Assembly: GCA_035714625.1 (NCBI GenBank)
Contig: DASTLT010000029.1
Span: 1-40,228, forward strand
DNA from: GCA-003244245 sp035714625
GTDB lineage: Bacteria > Actinomycetota > Actinomycetes > Mycobacteriales > Pseudonocardiaceae
Direction of reading: 5' to 3'
Length of the DNA: 40,228 bases
Shown here piece after piece: positions 30,729-39,393 of the stretch. Position 1 is the first letter of the stretch. The number at the start of each line of letters is the position of its first letter. A program made the translations under genes and the position numbers. The notes under the pieces are model-generated. The model saw nothing but the letters and a program-made list of their open reading frames with translations. It did not search any database and was not told the origin of the DNA.

Positions 30729-31523
30729 GTGAGCCAGCCCGAGAGTGCTGCTAAAGACGGGGATGCCGGGGGTGTGCACACCGCACCGCTGCGGGTCCAA
30801 GTGGTCGCCAAGACCGAGTTCTTCCCGCCGGCCGACGTGCCATGGTCCACCGACACCGACGGTGGCCAGGCGCTCGCCGAGTTCGCCGGGCGGGCCTGCT
30901 ACCAGTCCTGGCGCAAGCCCAACCCCACGACCGCCACCAACGCCGGATACCTGCGGCACATCCTCGAGGTCGGCCACCTGTCCGTGCTCGAGCACGGCAC
31001 GGTCAGCTTCTACCTCACCGGCGTGTCCCGGTCCCTGACCCACGAGCTGGTCCGGCACCGGCATCTCTCGTTCTCCCAGCTCTCCCAGCGCTACGTACCC
31101 GAGCGCAACGCGGCCATGGTCGAGCCCGAGGTCATCGCCCGCGACCCCGAGCTGCACCAACGGTTCCTCACCGCCGCTGCGGCGAGCCAGCAGGCGTACA
31201 CCGAACTGCTGGCTGGCTTGGAGCAACGGTTCGCCGACGAGCCGAACGCGACCCTGCGCCGCAAGCAGGCCCGCCAGGCGGCCCGCTCGGTGCTGCCCAA
31301 CGCCACCGAGACCCGCATCGTGGTCACCGGCAATTACCGGGCCTGGCGGCACTTCATCGCGATGCGGGCTACCGAGCACGCGGATGTGGAGATCCGCGCG
31401 CTGGCCGTGGAGTGCCTGCGCCAGTTGCAGAAGGTGGCGCCCAACGTGTTCAGCGACTTCGAGATCTCCCTGCTGCCCGACGGCACCGAGATCGCCTCCA
31501 GCCCTCTCGTCACCGAGGGCTGA
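30729..31523 (+). CDS. thyX: Flavin-dependent thymidylate synthase
   Basis: A 264-residue FAD enzyme that methylates dUMP to dTMP using methylenetetrahydrofolate and NADPH. The ThyX signature RHRx7S is seen as RHRHLSFSQLS (Arg109 to Ser119), followed by QRYVPE. ILEVGHLSVLEHGTVSFYLT upstream and NYRAWRHFIAMRATEHADVE downstream are also typical. GTG 30729 is preceded by AGGAAAGG. It is divergent from the RHH regulator and followed by a strong terminator hairpin. In Mycobacterium thyX lies directly beside dapA; here about 1.6 kb of extra material separates them. Confidence 0.95.
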   Translation: MSQPESAAKDGDAGGVHTAPLRVQVVAKTEFFPPADVPWSTDTDGGQALAEFAGRACYQSWRKPNPTTATNAGYLRHILEVGHLSVLEHGTVSFYLTGVSRSLTHELVRHRHLSFSQLSQRYVPERNAAMVEPEVIARDPELHQRFLTAAAASQQAYTELLAGLEQRFADEPNATLRRKQARQAARSVLPNATETRIVVTGNYRAWRHFIAMRATEHADVEIRALAVECLRQLQKVAPNVFSDFEISLLPDGTEIASSPLVTEG

Positions 31524-31535
31524 CCCGGTTCCAGC

Positions 31536-31568
31536 CTGCCGCCATTCAGTTTCCAAATGGCGGCAGGT
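31536..31568 (+). terminator. thyX terminator hairpin
   Basis: CCTGCCGCCATT (31536-31547) pairs perfectly with AATGGCGGCAGG (31557-31568) over 12 bp, with a nine-base loop. It lies 13 bases after the thyX stop. There is no T-run, as expected for this GC-rich group. It isolates thyX from the pseudogene region to the right. Confidence 0.75.
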
Positions 31569-31654
31569 GCTGGTCGCAGCGGGATATCCTGGGGGGTGGA
31601 CGGGCCAGAAAGCCGATCATGCTATCGGTGCGGTGGAATCACTACAGACTGATT

Positions 31655-31861
31655 TCAGCGGGTTAATGCAGCCTCGGCTAAGGCGGTGGACAGGATGGGC
31701 CTGAAGCCATTTTCGAGTGCAGGTGTGACGGCTACTGTTACAGAGGAATGCGTTGAGTGACTGGAGCCGTCCAGGTCGAGTCCACGGGCTCCTGCTTCCT
31801 GGGCGATGAGAACGCCCGCGCTGGTGTCCCATGGTTTACTTCCCAGCCTGATACAAGCATC
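31655..31861 (-). pseudogene. C-terminal fragment of an inositol-monophosphatase family gene
   Basis: The minus strand reads DACIRLGSKPWDTSAGVLIA, then QEAGARGLDLDGSSHS, then VTVAVTPALENGFRPILSTA and LAEAALTR, ending at TGA 31657-31655. The KPWDTSAG..IAQEAGA block is the second signature motif of inositol monophosphatases (WDxxAG) with the normal C-terminal layout after it. A stop codon lies just upstream in frame (31864-31862), so the N-terminal three quarters, with the first metal motif, are missing. 69 codons remain open. It has no start and is presumably not expressed. Confidence 0.72.
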
Positions 31862-31989
31862 TCATGTGATGCACTGACCGCTTGAAACCGCCCCCCGAGG
31901 CCGGGCAGCTCGTCGAGCTGCTGAACCAGGCCCAGCGCCATCCCGGCTCCGCCGGGCGGGCATGAGCAGGGCAGCAGTAGCGTGCAGGT

Positions 31990-32400
31990 ATGGATCTGGA
32001 CAAGGCACGTGCGGTGCTCGCCGAGCAGCATCGGGCGGTGCTCGCCACGATGCGTCCGGACGGCACGCCGCAGATGTCGCCGGTGCTCGCCGCGGTTGAC
32101 GAGGCGGGCCGGGTGCTGGTGAGCACCCGGCAGACCGCGTTCAAGGTGCGCAATCTGCGCCGGGACCCGCGGGTGTGGCTGTGCGTGCTGCCCGATGAGT
32201 TCTTCGGCCGCTGGATCCAGGTCGGGGGCACGGCGCGGATCGTGGAGTTGCCCGAGGCGATGGAGCCGCTGGTGGACTACTACCGGAGGCTCTCCGGCGA
32301 GCACGAGAACTGGGACGACTACCGCGCCGCGATGCAGCGCGAGCAGCGGGTGCTGCTGCAGATCGAGCTCAGCTCGGCCGGCCCGGACCGGGCTGGGTGA
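31990..32400 (+). CDS. PPOX-class F420-dependent / pyridoxamine-oxidase-fold protein
   Basis: A 136-residue split-barrel flavin/F420-binding protein. HRAVLATMRPDGTPQMSPVL (14-33), VLVSTRQTAFKVRNLRRDPR (42-61), VQVGGTARIVE-like strands and a C-terminal RVLLQIELS strand match the actinobacterial PPOX class, many of which use F420. The substrate is unknown. The start ATG 31990 is 13 bases after a weak purine-rich stretch. The stop overlaps the next gene by four bases (GTGA), indicating co-expression. Confidence 0.82.
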   Translation: MDLDKARAVLAEQHRAVLATMRPDGTPQMSPVLAAVDEAGRVLVSTRQTAFKVRNLRRDPRVWLCVLPDEFFGRWIQVGGTARIVELPEAMEPLVDYYRRLSGEHENWDDYRAAMQREQRVLLQIELSSAGPDRAG

Positions 32401-33044
32401 GCTGGCGAGTGAGGCAGAGCGGGCTGGCCGTGAGCGAGCGACGGGCGCTGAGCGATCTGCTGGACCAGCTCGGCCCGGATGCCCCGACGCTGTGCGTGGG
32501 CTGGACGACCCGTGATCTCGCGGCACACCTGGTGATCCGGGAGCGCCGGCCGGACGCCGCAGCGGGCGTCGTGTTGCCGCCGCTGGCCGGATACACCGCC
32601 CGGGTGCAGCATCGCAAGGCGCAGCGGCCCTGGCGGGAGCTGGTCGAGCAGATCCGCAACGGGCCGCCGTGGTGGTCGCCGATGCGGCTGTCCCCGCTGG
32701 CCGAGAAGGTCGACGGTATCGAGTTCTTCGTGCACCACGAGGACGTGCGCCGGGCCCGGCCCGGGTGGTCGCCGCGCCCGTTCGACCCGCGGCGTGCTGA
32801 CCGGCTGTGGACGCTGCTGTCCCGGCTGGCGCCGCTGTGCTACCGGAACTCCCCGGTCGGGGTGGTGTTGCGCCGCCCGGACGGGGTGCAGTGCCTGGCC
32901 CGGCGCCGGGCGCGCAGCGTCACCGTGAGCGGCGAGCCGGAGGAGCTGGTGCTGCACGCCTACGGCCGCGACCAGGGGATCGTCGACTTTGAAGGGGACC
33001 AGGTCGACGTCACCGGCCTGCAGGGCAGCAGGCGTGGCTTCTAG
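32397..33044 (+). CDS. TIGR03085-type protein (mycothiol-dependent isomerase-like metal-binding fold)
   Basis: A 215-residue protein with ERRALSDLLDQLGPDAPTLC, then VGWTTRDLAAHLVIRERRPD and PLAEKVDGIEFFVHHEDVRR. These are the hallmarks of TIGR03085, a family in the DinB/maleylpyruvate-isomerase fold; the conserved His residues in AAHLV and FFVHHEDV are likely metal ligands. The reaction is not known. GTG 32397 overlaps the PPOX stop; GTG 32430 gives a start closer to the family norm. It is 68 bases upstream of dapA. Confidence 0.82.
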   Translation: MSWRVRQSGLAVSERRALSDLLDQLGPDAPTLCVGWTTRDLAAHLVIRERRPDAAAGVVLPPLAGYTARVQHRKAQRPWRELVEQIRNGPPWWSPMRLSPLAEKVDGIEFFVHHEDVRRARPGWSPRPFDPRRADRLWTLLSRLAPLCYRNSPVGVVLRRPDGVQCLARRRARSVTVSGEPEELVLHAYGRDQGIVDFEGDQVDVTGLQGSRRGF

Positions 33045-33112
33045 CCGGCAGGGCTGGCCGCTGGCGTGGGCCCAGGAGCTGACTGTGCCGGCCGCAGCGG
33101 TAGCGTCGCACT

Positions 33113-34018
33113 ATGAGCACTGCCCCGACCGCTGCACCCGGCCGGCCCTTCGGCCGGGTGCTCACCGCCATGGTCACCCCCTTCACCGCCGAGGGCCAGC
33201 TCGATCTCGACACCGCGCAGAAGCTTGCCCATCAGTTGGTGGAGCGGGGTTGTGACGGGCTGGTGGTCAACGGCACCACCGGCGAGTCGCCGACCACCAC
33301 CGACACCGAGAAATCGGACCTGGTGCGGGCGGTGGTGGCTGCGGTGGGGGATCGGGCGGCGGTGGTGGCCGGCGCCGGGACCTACGACACCGCGCACAGC
33401 ATGCACCTGGCCCGGCAGGCCGCGCAGGCCGGCGCGCACGGCCTGCTGGTGGTGACCCCCTACTACTCGCGCCCCCCGCAGGCCGGGCTGCTTGCGCACT
33501 TCACCGCGGTCGCTGACGCCACCGACCTGCCGGTGATGCTCTACGACATCCCGTCCCGTTCGATCGTGCCCATCGCGGTGGAGACCCTGTACCAGCTCGC
33601 CGAGCATCCGCGGATCGTCGCGGTCAAGGACGCCAAGGGCGATCTCGGGAGTGGCGCCGAGGTCATCGCCACCACCGATCTGGCCTATTACTGCGGGGAC
33701 GACATGCTCAACCTGCCGTGGCTGTCGGTGGGAGCGGTCGGGCTCGTCAGCGTGATCGGCAACATCGTGCCGGACCGGCTCCAGGTCATGCTCACTGCGT
33801 TCGAGGGAGGTGACGTGCGCACCGCACGCGACGTGCACGCCTCGACGCTCACCCTGATCCGGACCTTCTTCATGGCCGGCGGGGTGACCTTCGGCAAGGC
33901 GGCGCTGCGGCTGACCGGGCTGGAGGTCGGGGATCCGCGATTGCCCCAGGTCCCCGCCGACCCGGACCAGGTCAGCGCGATCACCGCCGCGCTGGTGGCA
34001 GCCGGGGTCCTGACGTGA
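33113..34018 (+). CDS. dapA: 4-hydroxy-tetrahydrodipicolinate synthase
   Basis: A 301-residue TIM-barrel lyase condensing pyruvate and aspartate semialdehyde, the first committed step to diaminopimelate and lysine. NGTTGESPTTTDTEK (53-67) carries Thr55/Thr56 of the proton relay. VVTPYYSRPPQAGLLAHF (113-130), the Tyr144 in LYDIPSRS and the Schiff-base Lys172 in AVKDAKGD are all present. Length is normal. ATG 33113. The stop overlaps the RNase J start by four bases (GTGA). Its partner dapB is about 6 kb upstream in the same orientation. Confidence 0.96.
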   Translation: MSTAPTAAPGRPFGRVLTAMVTPFTAEGQLDLDTAQKLAHQLVERGCDGLVVNGTTGESPTTTDTEKSDLVRAVVAAVGDRAAVVAGAGTYDTAHSMHLARQAAQAGAHGLLVVTPYYSRPPQAGLLAHFTAVADATDLPVMLYDIPSRSIVPIAVETLYQLAEHPRIVAVKDAKGDLGSGAEVIATTDLAYYCGDDMLNLPWLSVGAVGLVSVIGNIVPDRLQVMLTAFEGGDVRTARDVHASTLTLIRTFFMAGGVTFGKAALRLTGLEVGDPRLPQVPADPDQVSAITAALVAAGVLT

Positions 34019-35724
34019 GTAGCGGCCCGCAGCTGCCCATCCCCGGTGTTCCGCACACAGCACCGCCGCCGCTGCCCAGCAACGCCCTGCGCGTGGTCGC
34101 CCTCGGCGGCATCGGGGAGATCGGCCGCAACATGACCGTCTTCGACCACGCCGGCCGGCTGCTCGTGGTGGACTGCGGAGTGCTGTTCCCCGAGGACGAC
34201 GCACCCGGAGTCGACCTGATCCTGCCCGACTTCCGCGCGGTCGAGGACCGGCTGCACGACATCGAGTCCCTGGTGCTCACCCACGGGCACGAGGACCACA
34301 TCGGGGCGGTGCCGTTCCTGCTGCGGCTGCGGCCCGACCTGCCGGTGGTCGGCTCGGAGTTCACCCTCGCCCTGGTCCGGGAGAAGTGCCGCGAGCACCG
34401 GCAGAAGCCGCAACTGGTGCAGGTCAAGGAGGGCAGTCGGCATCGTTGCGGGCCGTTCGACTGCGAGTTCTTCGCGGTGAACCACTCCATTCCGGACGCG
34501 CTGGCGGTGGCCATCCGCACCCCGGCCGGTCTGGTGCTGCACACCGGTGACGTGAAGCTCGACCAGTTGCCGCTGGACGGGCGGCTGACCGATCTGGCCG
34601 GGTTCTCCCGGCTCGGCGACGAGGGCGTCGACCTGCTGCTGATCGACTCCACCAACGCTGAGGTACCGGGCTTCGTGACCCCGGAGCGCGACATCGGCCC
34701 GGTGCTGGACATGGTGATCGGACGGGCCCGCCAGCGGGTCATCGTGGCCTGTTTCGCCAGCCATGTGCACCGCGTGCAGCAGGTGCTCGACGTCGCCGTC
34801 GCGCACGGCCGCAAGGTGGCCCTGGTGGGCCGTTCGATGGTGCGCAACATGGGCGTGGCGGCCGACCTGGGGCTGCTGCGGGTGCCACGGGGCCTGCTGG
34901 TGGACCTCGAGGAGGCCCTCGCCATGCCCGAGGACCGGGTGCTGTTCGTGTCCACCGGCTCGCAGGGCGAGCCGCTCTCGGCGCTGTCGAGGATGGCCCA
35001 CGGCGAACACCGGCAGATCAAGATCCGTTCCGGGGACACCGTGATCCTGGCCAGCTCGCTCATCCCGGGCAACGAGACCGCGGTGTTCCGGGTGGTCAAC
35101 GAGCTGACCCGGATGGGCGCCACGGTGGTGCACCAGGGCAACGCGAAGGTGCACGTGTCCGGGCACGCCCCGGCCGGGGAGCTGCTCTTCCTCTACAACG
35201 CCATCCGCCCGTCGAACGTCATGCCGGTGCACGGCGAGTGGCGCCACCTGCGGGCCAATGCCGCCCTCGCGGCCCGCACCGGGGTACCCGAGGAGCGAGT
35301 GGTGATCGCCGAGGACGGCGTGGTGGTGGATCTGGTGGACGGCCGGGCGCAGATCGTCGGCCGGGTGGAGGTTGGTCAGGTCTATGTCGACGGTCTCTCG
35401 GTCGGGGACGTGGGGGATTCGACCCTGTCCGACCGGTTGATCCTCGGTGAGGGCGGGTTCATCGCGATCACAGTGGCGGTGGCCGCGGCGACCGGCCGGG
35501 CGGTCGCCCCCCCGACGATCTCCGGCCGGGGCTTCTCCGACGACCCCAAGGCGCTGGACGGGGTGGTCGCGCTGGTCGAGATGGAACTGGCCCGCACCGA
35601 GGTGGAGGGGATCACCGACCCGCACCGGATCGCCCAGGCGGTGCGGCGGACGGTGGGTCGCTGGGTCGCCGACACCTACCGGCGGCGTCCGATGATCGTG
35701 CCCACCGTGCTGCCCGTCGACTGA
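34015..35724 (+). CDS. rnj: Ribonuclease J
   Basis: A 569-residue metallo-beta-lactamase/beta-CASP nuclease that processes and degrades RNA with endonuclease and 5'-3' exonuclease activities. GGIGEIGRNMTVFD (31-44), the metal motif THGHEDHIG (89-97), NHSIPDALA, HTGDVKLD and the beta-CASP part with FASHVHRVQQ, STGSQGEP and VHVSGHAP are intact; HGEWRHL is near the end of the beta-CASP region. GTG start coupled to dapA, as in related actinobacteria. The C-terminal domain is the usual RNase J tail. A gap of about 135 bases follows before ftsK. Confidence 0.95.
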   Translation: MSSGPQLPIPGVPHTAPPPLPSNALRVVALGGIGEIGRNMTVFDHAGRLLVVDCGVLFPEDDAPGVDLILPDFRAVEDRLHDIESLVLTHGHEDHIGAVPFLLRLRPDLPVVGSEFTLALVREKCREHRQKPQLVQVKEGSRHRCGPFDCEFFAVNHSIPDALAVAIRTPAGLVLHTGDVKLDQLPLDGRLTDLAGFSRLGDEGVDLLLIDSTNAEVPGFVTPERDIGPVLDMVIGRARQRVIVACFASHVHRVQQVLDVAVAHGRKVALVGRSMVRNMGVAADLGLLRVPRGLLVDLEEALAMPEDRVLFVSTGSQGEPLSALSRMAHGEHRQIKIRSGDTVILASSLIPGNETAVFRVVNELTRMGATVVHQGNAKVHVSGHAPAGELLFLYNAIRPSNVMPVHGEWRHLRANAALAARTGVPEERVVIAEDGVVVDLVDGRAQIVGRVEVGQVYVDGLSVGDVGDSTLSDRLILGEGGFIAITVAVAAATGRAVAPPTISGRGFSDDPKALDGVVALVEMELARTEVEGITDPHRIAQAVRRTVGRWVADTYRRRPMIVPTVLPVD

Positions 35725-35859
35725 GAGTTCTGGGCCCGCGGCGCTGTGCCAGGGCTGATCGGTACGTCACGTTGCGGCGTGTCGGTGCCGGCCGGGCCGG
35801 CCGGTCAGGCGACCATGTGCCCGAGGGGAGGAAGGGACGAACGGGTTACCGTGAGGGAC

Positions 35860-38355
35860 ATGGCAGGGCGGACGACCGCGAGCTCGGGGAGTGGACGGTC
35901 CCGGACTTCGGGGAACAAGAGCGCTGGCAGCACATCCCAGGGCCGGGGTTCCCCGGTCAGGAGTGCCGGCAGCAAGGGCCTGACGAGCGGGCCACGGCCC
36001 CGGCCTGGACTGCGCCGCCCGTCCTACCGCAGGCGCAGCGGCGTCGGCCGTGGGGTGGCGACCACCTGGGCCCTGCTGGCCCGGGGCGCAGGCCGGGTGG
36101 CCCGGGCCGTGGGACGCACCCGTGAGCTGGAGCCCGAGCACCGCCGCGACGGCCTGGCGCTCGCCCTGGTCGCGCTCGCCGTGGTCGCCGCCGCCAGCCT
36201 GTGGTGGGCTGCCGGCGGGCCGGTCGGGGCCGGTGTGCAGCACGGGTTGCGTACCTTGTTCGGCTCGGCGGCGGTGCTGCTGCCGGTGCTGCTCGCCGGA
36301 GTGGCGGTGGCCTTGATGCGCACCGAGCCCGATCCGGCGGCCCGGCCCCGCCGCACCGTCGGAACCGTGCTGTTGCTGCTGGGGACCCTGGGTCTGGGGC
36401 ACCTGGCAGCCGGGGCGCCCGGGGACGGTGCGGGGCAGTCCCGGGCTGCTGGGGTGGTCGGGTTCCTGGTCGCCGATCCGCTGGCCGCCGGGTTCACCCG
36501 CTGGGTCGCGGCCCCGCTGCTGGTGCTGCTGGCCGGTTACGGGCTGCTGGTGCTGACCGGGACCCCGGTGCGTGCCGTGCCCGCCCGGATCCGCGCCTTG
36601 ACCGGTCGCTCCGGACCCGAGCCCGACCCGGACCAGGATCCCGTCGCCGCCGATGCGGTGACCAGCACGGATCCGACCACCGCGAGGTTGCGTCGACCGT
36701 CCCGGCGCCGGCAGGCCACCCAGACCGAGGAGATCACCGAGCCACCGGACACCGCCGAGGCAGCCCCGACCCGGCCTGCTCCGCACCGCAAGCCGGCCCG
36801 TGCGGCACAGACCAGTGAGAGCACCGCCGGCCCCCCGATGACGGTGCACCGGGAGGTCGAGGGGGACTACCAACTGCCGCCGCCCGGGCTGCTGGTCGAG
36901 GGCGCCCCCCCCAAGGCCCGCAGCCGGGCCAACGACGCCATGATCGAGGCGATTAACGGGGTGCTCGACCAGTTCTCGGTGGACGCCCAGGTCACCGGGT
37001 TCACCCGGGGTCCAACGGTGACCCGCTACGAGGTGGAGCTGGGACACGGGGTCAAGGTCGAGAAGATCACCCAGTTGACCCGCAACATCTCCTATGCGGT
37101 GGCCACCGACAATGTCCGGCTGCTGGCCCCGATCCCGGGCAAGTCCGCGGTCGGTATCGAGGTGCCCAACAGCGACCGGGAGATGGTGCGTCTCGGTGAC
37201 GTGCTGCGCTCCTCGGCGTCGGGTCGGGACCCGCATCCCATGGTGATCGGGCTGGGCAAGGACATCGAGGGGCATTTCGTCACCGCGAACCTGACCAAGA
37301 TGCCGCACCTGCTGGTCGCGGGCTCCACCGGTTCCGGCAAGTCCAGCTTCGTGAACTCGATGCTGGTCTCGCTGCTGGCCCGGGCCACCCCGGATGAGGT
37401 CCGGATGATCCTCATCGACCCGAAGATGGTGGAGCTGACCCCGTACGAGGGCATCCCGCACCTCATCACCCCCATCATCACCCAGCCCAAGAAAGCGGCG
37501 GCGGCGCTGGCCTGGCTGGTCGAGGAGATGGAGCAGCGCTACCAGGACATGCAGGCCAGCCGGGTGCGCCACATTGACGACTTCAACCGCAAGGTGCGCT
37601 CGGGGCAGATCAGCACACCGCTGGGCAGCGAGCGGGAGTACCGGCCCTACCCGTACATCATGGCCATCGTCGACGAGCTGGCCGACCTGATGATGACCGC
37701 TCCGCGCGATGTGGAGGACGCCATCGTCCGGATCACCCAGAAGGCCCGGGCAGCCGGGATCCATCTGGTGCTCGCCACCCAGCGTCCCAGCGTCGATGTG
37801 GTCACCGGATTGATCAAGACCAATGTGCCGTCCCGGCTGGCCTTCGCCACCTCCTCGCTCACCGACAGCCGGGTGATCCTGGACCAGCCCGGCGCGGAGA
37901 AGCTGATCGGCATGGGCGACGGGCTCTACCTGCCGATGGGCGCCGCCAAGCCGGCGCGCGTTCAGGGCGCCTATGTGAGCGACGAGGAGATCGCCAAGGT
38001 CGTCAACTTCACCAAGGAGCAGGCCACCCCGGAGTACACCGAGGGGGTCACCGCGGCCAAGGCGGGCGAGCAGCGCGAGATCGATCCCGACATCGGGGAC
38101 GATCTCGACGTGCTGTTGCAGGCCGCCGAGCTGGTGGTGACCTCACAGTTCGGCTCGACGTCGATGCTGCAGCGCAAGCTGCGGGTCGGCTTCGCCAAGG
38201 CGGGTCGGCTGATGGACCTGCTGGAGACCCGAGGTGTTGTGGGTCCCTCGGAGGGCTCCAAGGCGCGCGACGTGCTGGTCAAGCCCGAGGAGCTGGACGG
38301 GCTGCTCTACCTGATCCGCGGCGGCGACCCGACGGGCGGTGGGGACGACGACTGA
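35860..38355 (+). CDS. ftsK: FtsK/SpoIIIE DNA translocase
   Basis: An 831-residue membrane-anchored DNA pump that clears chromosome termini from the division septum. A Ser/Arg-rich N-terminus (1-95) precedes four hydrophobic segments (about 98-118, 133-153, 168-185, 218-234), then a Pro/Thr/Arg linker (250-325). The alpha domain (TRYEVELGHGVKVEKITQL) and motor (Walker A AGSTGSGKSS, about 487-496; Walker B MAIVDELADLMM) follow. The C-terminal gamma winged helix (VVTSQFGSTSMLQRKLRVGF) reads polarity sequences. ATG 35860 or GTG 35851 is the start; the frame is open to 35746. It is convergent with argA, six bases apart. Confidence 0.94.
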   Translation: MAGRTTASSGSGRSRTSGNKSAGSTSQGRGSPVRSAGSKGLTSGPRPRPGLRRPSYRRRSGVGRGVATTWALLARGAGRVARAVGRTRELEPEHRRDGLALALVALAVVAAASLWWAAGGPVGAGVQHGLRTLFGSAAVLLPVLLAGVAVALMRTEPDPAARPRRTVGTVLLLLGTLGLGHLAAGAPGDGAGQSRAAGVVGFLVADPLAAGFTRWVAAPLLVLLAGYGLLVLTGTPVRAVPARIRALTGRSGPEPDPDQDPVAADAVTSTDPTTARLRRPSRRRQATQTEEITEPPDTAEAAPTRPAPHRKPARAAQTSESTAGPPMTVHREVEGDYQLPPPGLLVEGAPPKARSRANDAMIEAINGVLDQFSVDAQVTGFTRGPTVTRYEVELGHGVKVEKITQLTRNISYAVATDNVRLLAPIPGKSAVGIEVPNSDREMVRLGDVLRSSASGRDPHPMVIGLGKDIEGHFVTANLTKMPHLLVAGSTGSGKSSFVNSMLVSLLARATPDEVRMILIDPKMVELTPYEGIPHLITPIITQPKKAAAALAWLVEEMEQRYQDMQASRVRHIDDFNRKVRSGQISTPLGSEREYRPYPYIMAIVDELADLMMTAPRDVEDAIVRITQKARAAGIHLVLATQRPSVDVVTGLIKTNVPSRLAFATSSLTDSRVILDQPGAEKLIGMGDGLYLPMGAAKPARVQGAYVSDEEIAKVVNFTKEQATPEYTEGVTAAKAGEQREIDPDIGDDLDVLLQAAELVVTSQFGSTSMLQRKLRVGFAKAGRLMDLLETRGVVGPSEGSKARDVLVKPEELDGLLYLIRGGDPTGGGDDD

Positions 38356-38361
38356 GCAGGG

Positions 38362-38862
38362 CTACAGCTCCAGCAGCATGCGGGTGTTGCCCAGGGTGTT
38401 CGGTTTGGCGTAGGGCAGGTCAAGGAACTCCGCGACGCCCTCGTCGTACGAGCGGCGCATCTCGGCATAGACCTCCGGGCTCACCGGGGTTCCTTCGATG
38501 ACCTGGAACCCGTGCCGGGCGAAGAAGCGCTCCTCGAAGGTCAGCACGAAGACGCGACGCAGCCCCAGCTCCCGGCCCTGGGCGATGAGTCGGCGGACCA
38601 GCGCCTGCCCCACGCCCTGCCCTCGGGTGTGCGGGTGCACGGCCAGGGTGCGGATCTCGGCCAGGTCCTCCCAGAGCACGTGCAGCGCCCCGCAGCCCAT
38701 CAGCCGCTGGCCCCGCTCGGCCACCCAGAACTCCTGGACGTCCTCGTAGAGCGTGACCAGTTGCTTGGCCAGCAGCACCGCACCCGCGTAGCAGTCCACC
38801 AGGTTCTTGATCGCCCGGACATCACCGACCCGCGCCCGCCGCACGGAGAGCCCACCAGTCAC
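38362..38862 (-). CDS. argA: Amino-acid N-acetyltransferase (actinobacterial ArgA-type GNAT)
   Basis: A 166-residue GNAT that resembles the short actinobacterial L-glutamate/glutamine N-acetyltransferase of arginine biosynthesis. VRRARVGDVRAIKNLVDCYA (start), FWVAERGQRLMGCGALHVLW, EIRTLAVHPHTRGQGVGQAL (motif A with the GxGxG-like turn) and FFARHGFQVIEGTPV match. GTG 38862 is the start. The same gene follows ftsK in Mycobacterium (from memory). The 200 bases upstream contain no gene and lead to the IS630 fragment. Confidence 0.85.
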   Translation of the reverse strand: MTGGLSVRRARVGDVRAIKNLVDCYAGAVLLAKQLVTLYEDVQEFWVAERGQRLMGCGALHVLWEDLAEIRTLAVHPHTRGQGVGQALVRRLIAQGRELGLRRVFVLTFEERFFARHGFQVIEGTPVSPEVYAEMRRSYDEGVAEFLDLPYAKPNTLGNTRMLLEL

Positions 38863-39061
38863 GCGCCAGAACCTACTGGTGCCTGGTGGGTTCCTGCTTC
38901 CGAGGCTCCCAGAAGTTGACTCCTACAGTGTTCGGTGCCAACGCCTCCGGGAAATTCAACCTGCTCGATGGTCTGCGGCTGATGTCTACCCTGGTGCGGG
39001 GCTGGGGAAGGCGAGCCCGGGTCGGGCATTCCGAGAAGCCCTTTTCGGCTCACCCCTAGTG

Positions 39062-39325
39062 TAGTGTCTTGCAATTGAGTTACAGTGCATTATGCTATAG
39101 TTATGAGCCGAGCAGCGACGCCGTTGGCGATATCCGATGGACAGCGGGAAGTTCTGGAAACCTTGACCAGTTCGCGGACCGCGGCGTACCGCGTGGTGCA
39201 ACGGGCGCAGGTATTGCTGTTGGCCGCCGACGGCATGTCGAATTCCGAGATCAGTGAGGTGGTCGAAGTATCTCGTCCGACCGTGCTGGCCTGGCGTGGC
39301 CTGTTCGAGAAAGACGGACTCGTGG
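39062..39325 (+). mobile_element. 5' fragment of a second, different IS630-type element
   Basis: The element begins at TA (39062-39063) followed by GTGTCTTGCAATTG, sharing the GTGTCT end with the IS at the left window edge but with a different interior. An AT-rich promoter-like stretch (39070-39102) leads to the transposase ATG at 39103. Homology to IS630 is lost near 39325, where RloB-like sequence begins. The right end of the element is missing. Confidence 0.65.
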
Positions 39326-39393
39326 GACGACAGCCGGGCACCCGAGGATCTTGTCCGCTATGCTCGCTCCATTGCTCCCGAGGGTGGGGATGA
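39103..39393 (+). pseudogene. Truncated IS630-family transposase N-terminus
   Basis: From ATG 39103 the protein reads MSRAATPLAISDGQREVLET, then VVQRAQVLLLAADGMSNSEI and EVSRPTVLAWRGLFEKDGL, a typical IS630 N-terminal helix-turn-helix with the SRPTV recognition helix. After about residue 74 the sense is lost: the frame runs on through unrelated sequence to TGA 39391. The catalytic DDE domain is absent, so it cannot transpose by itself. Sequence is distinct from the transposase at 1-184. Confidence 0.78.

Noticed and set aside
31862..31989. A plus-strand open stretch reading LKPPPEAGQLVELLNQAQ just before the PPOX gene
   Set aside because: It looks somewhat protein-like but has no start or recognisable family and is only about 30 codons long.
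33688..35625. A 645-codon open frame on the minus strand across rnj
   Set aside because: It is antisense to a fully recognised RNase J, rich in His/Arg/Gly/Asp in the way GC-rich shadow frames are, and matches no family.
35767..37764. A 665-codon minus-strand frame across ftsK
   Set aside because: Antisense shadow of ftsK; the composition follows from the GC3 bias of the sense gene.
39022..39050. Hairpin CCGAGAA/TTTTCGG as a terminator
   Set aside because: It is short, needs a G-T pair, and there is no gene ending just upstream on the plus strand.
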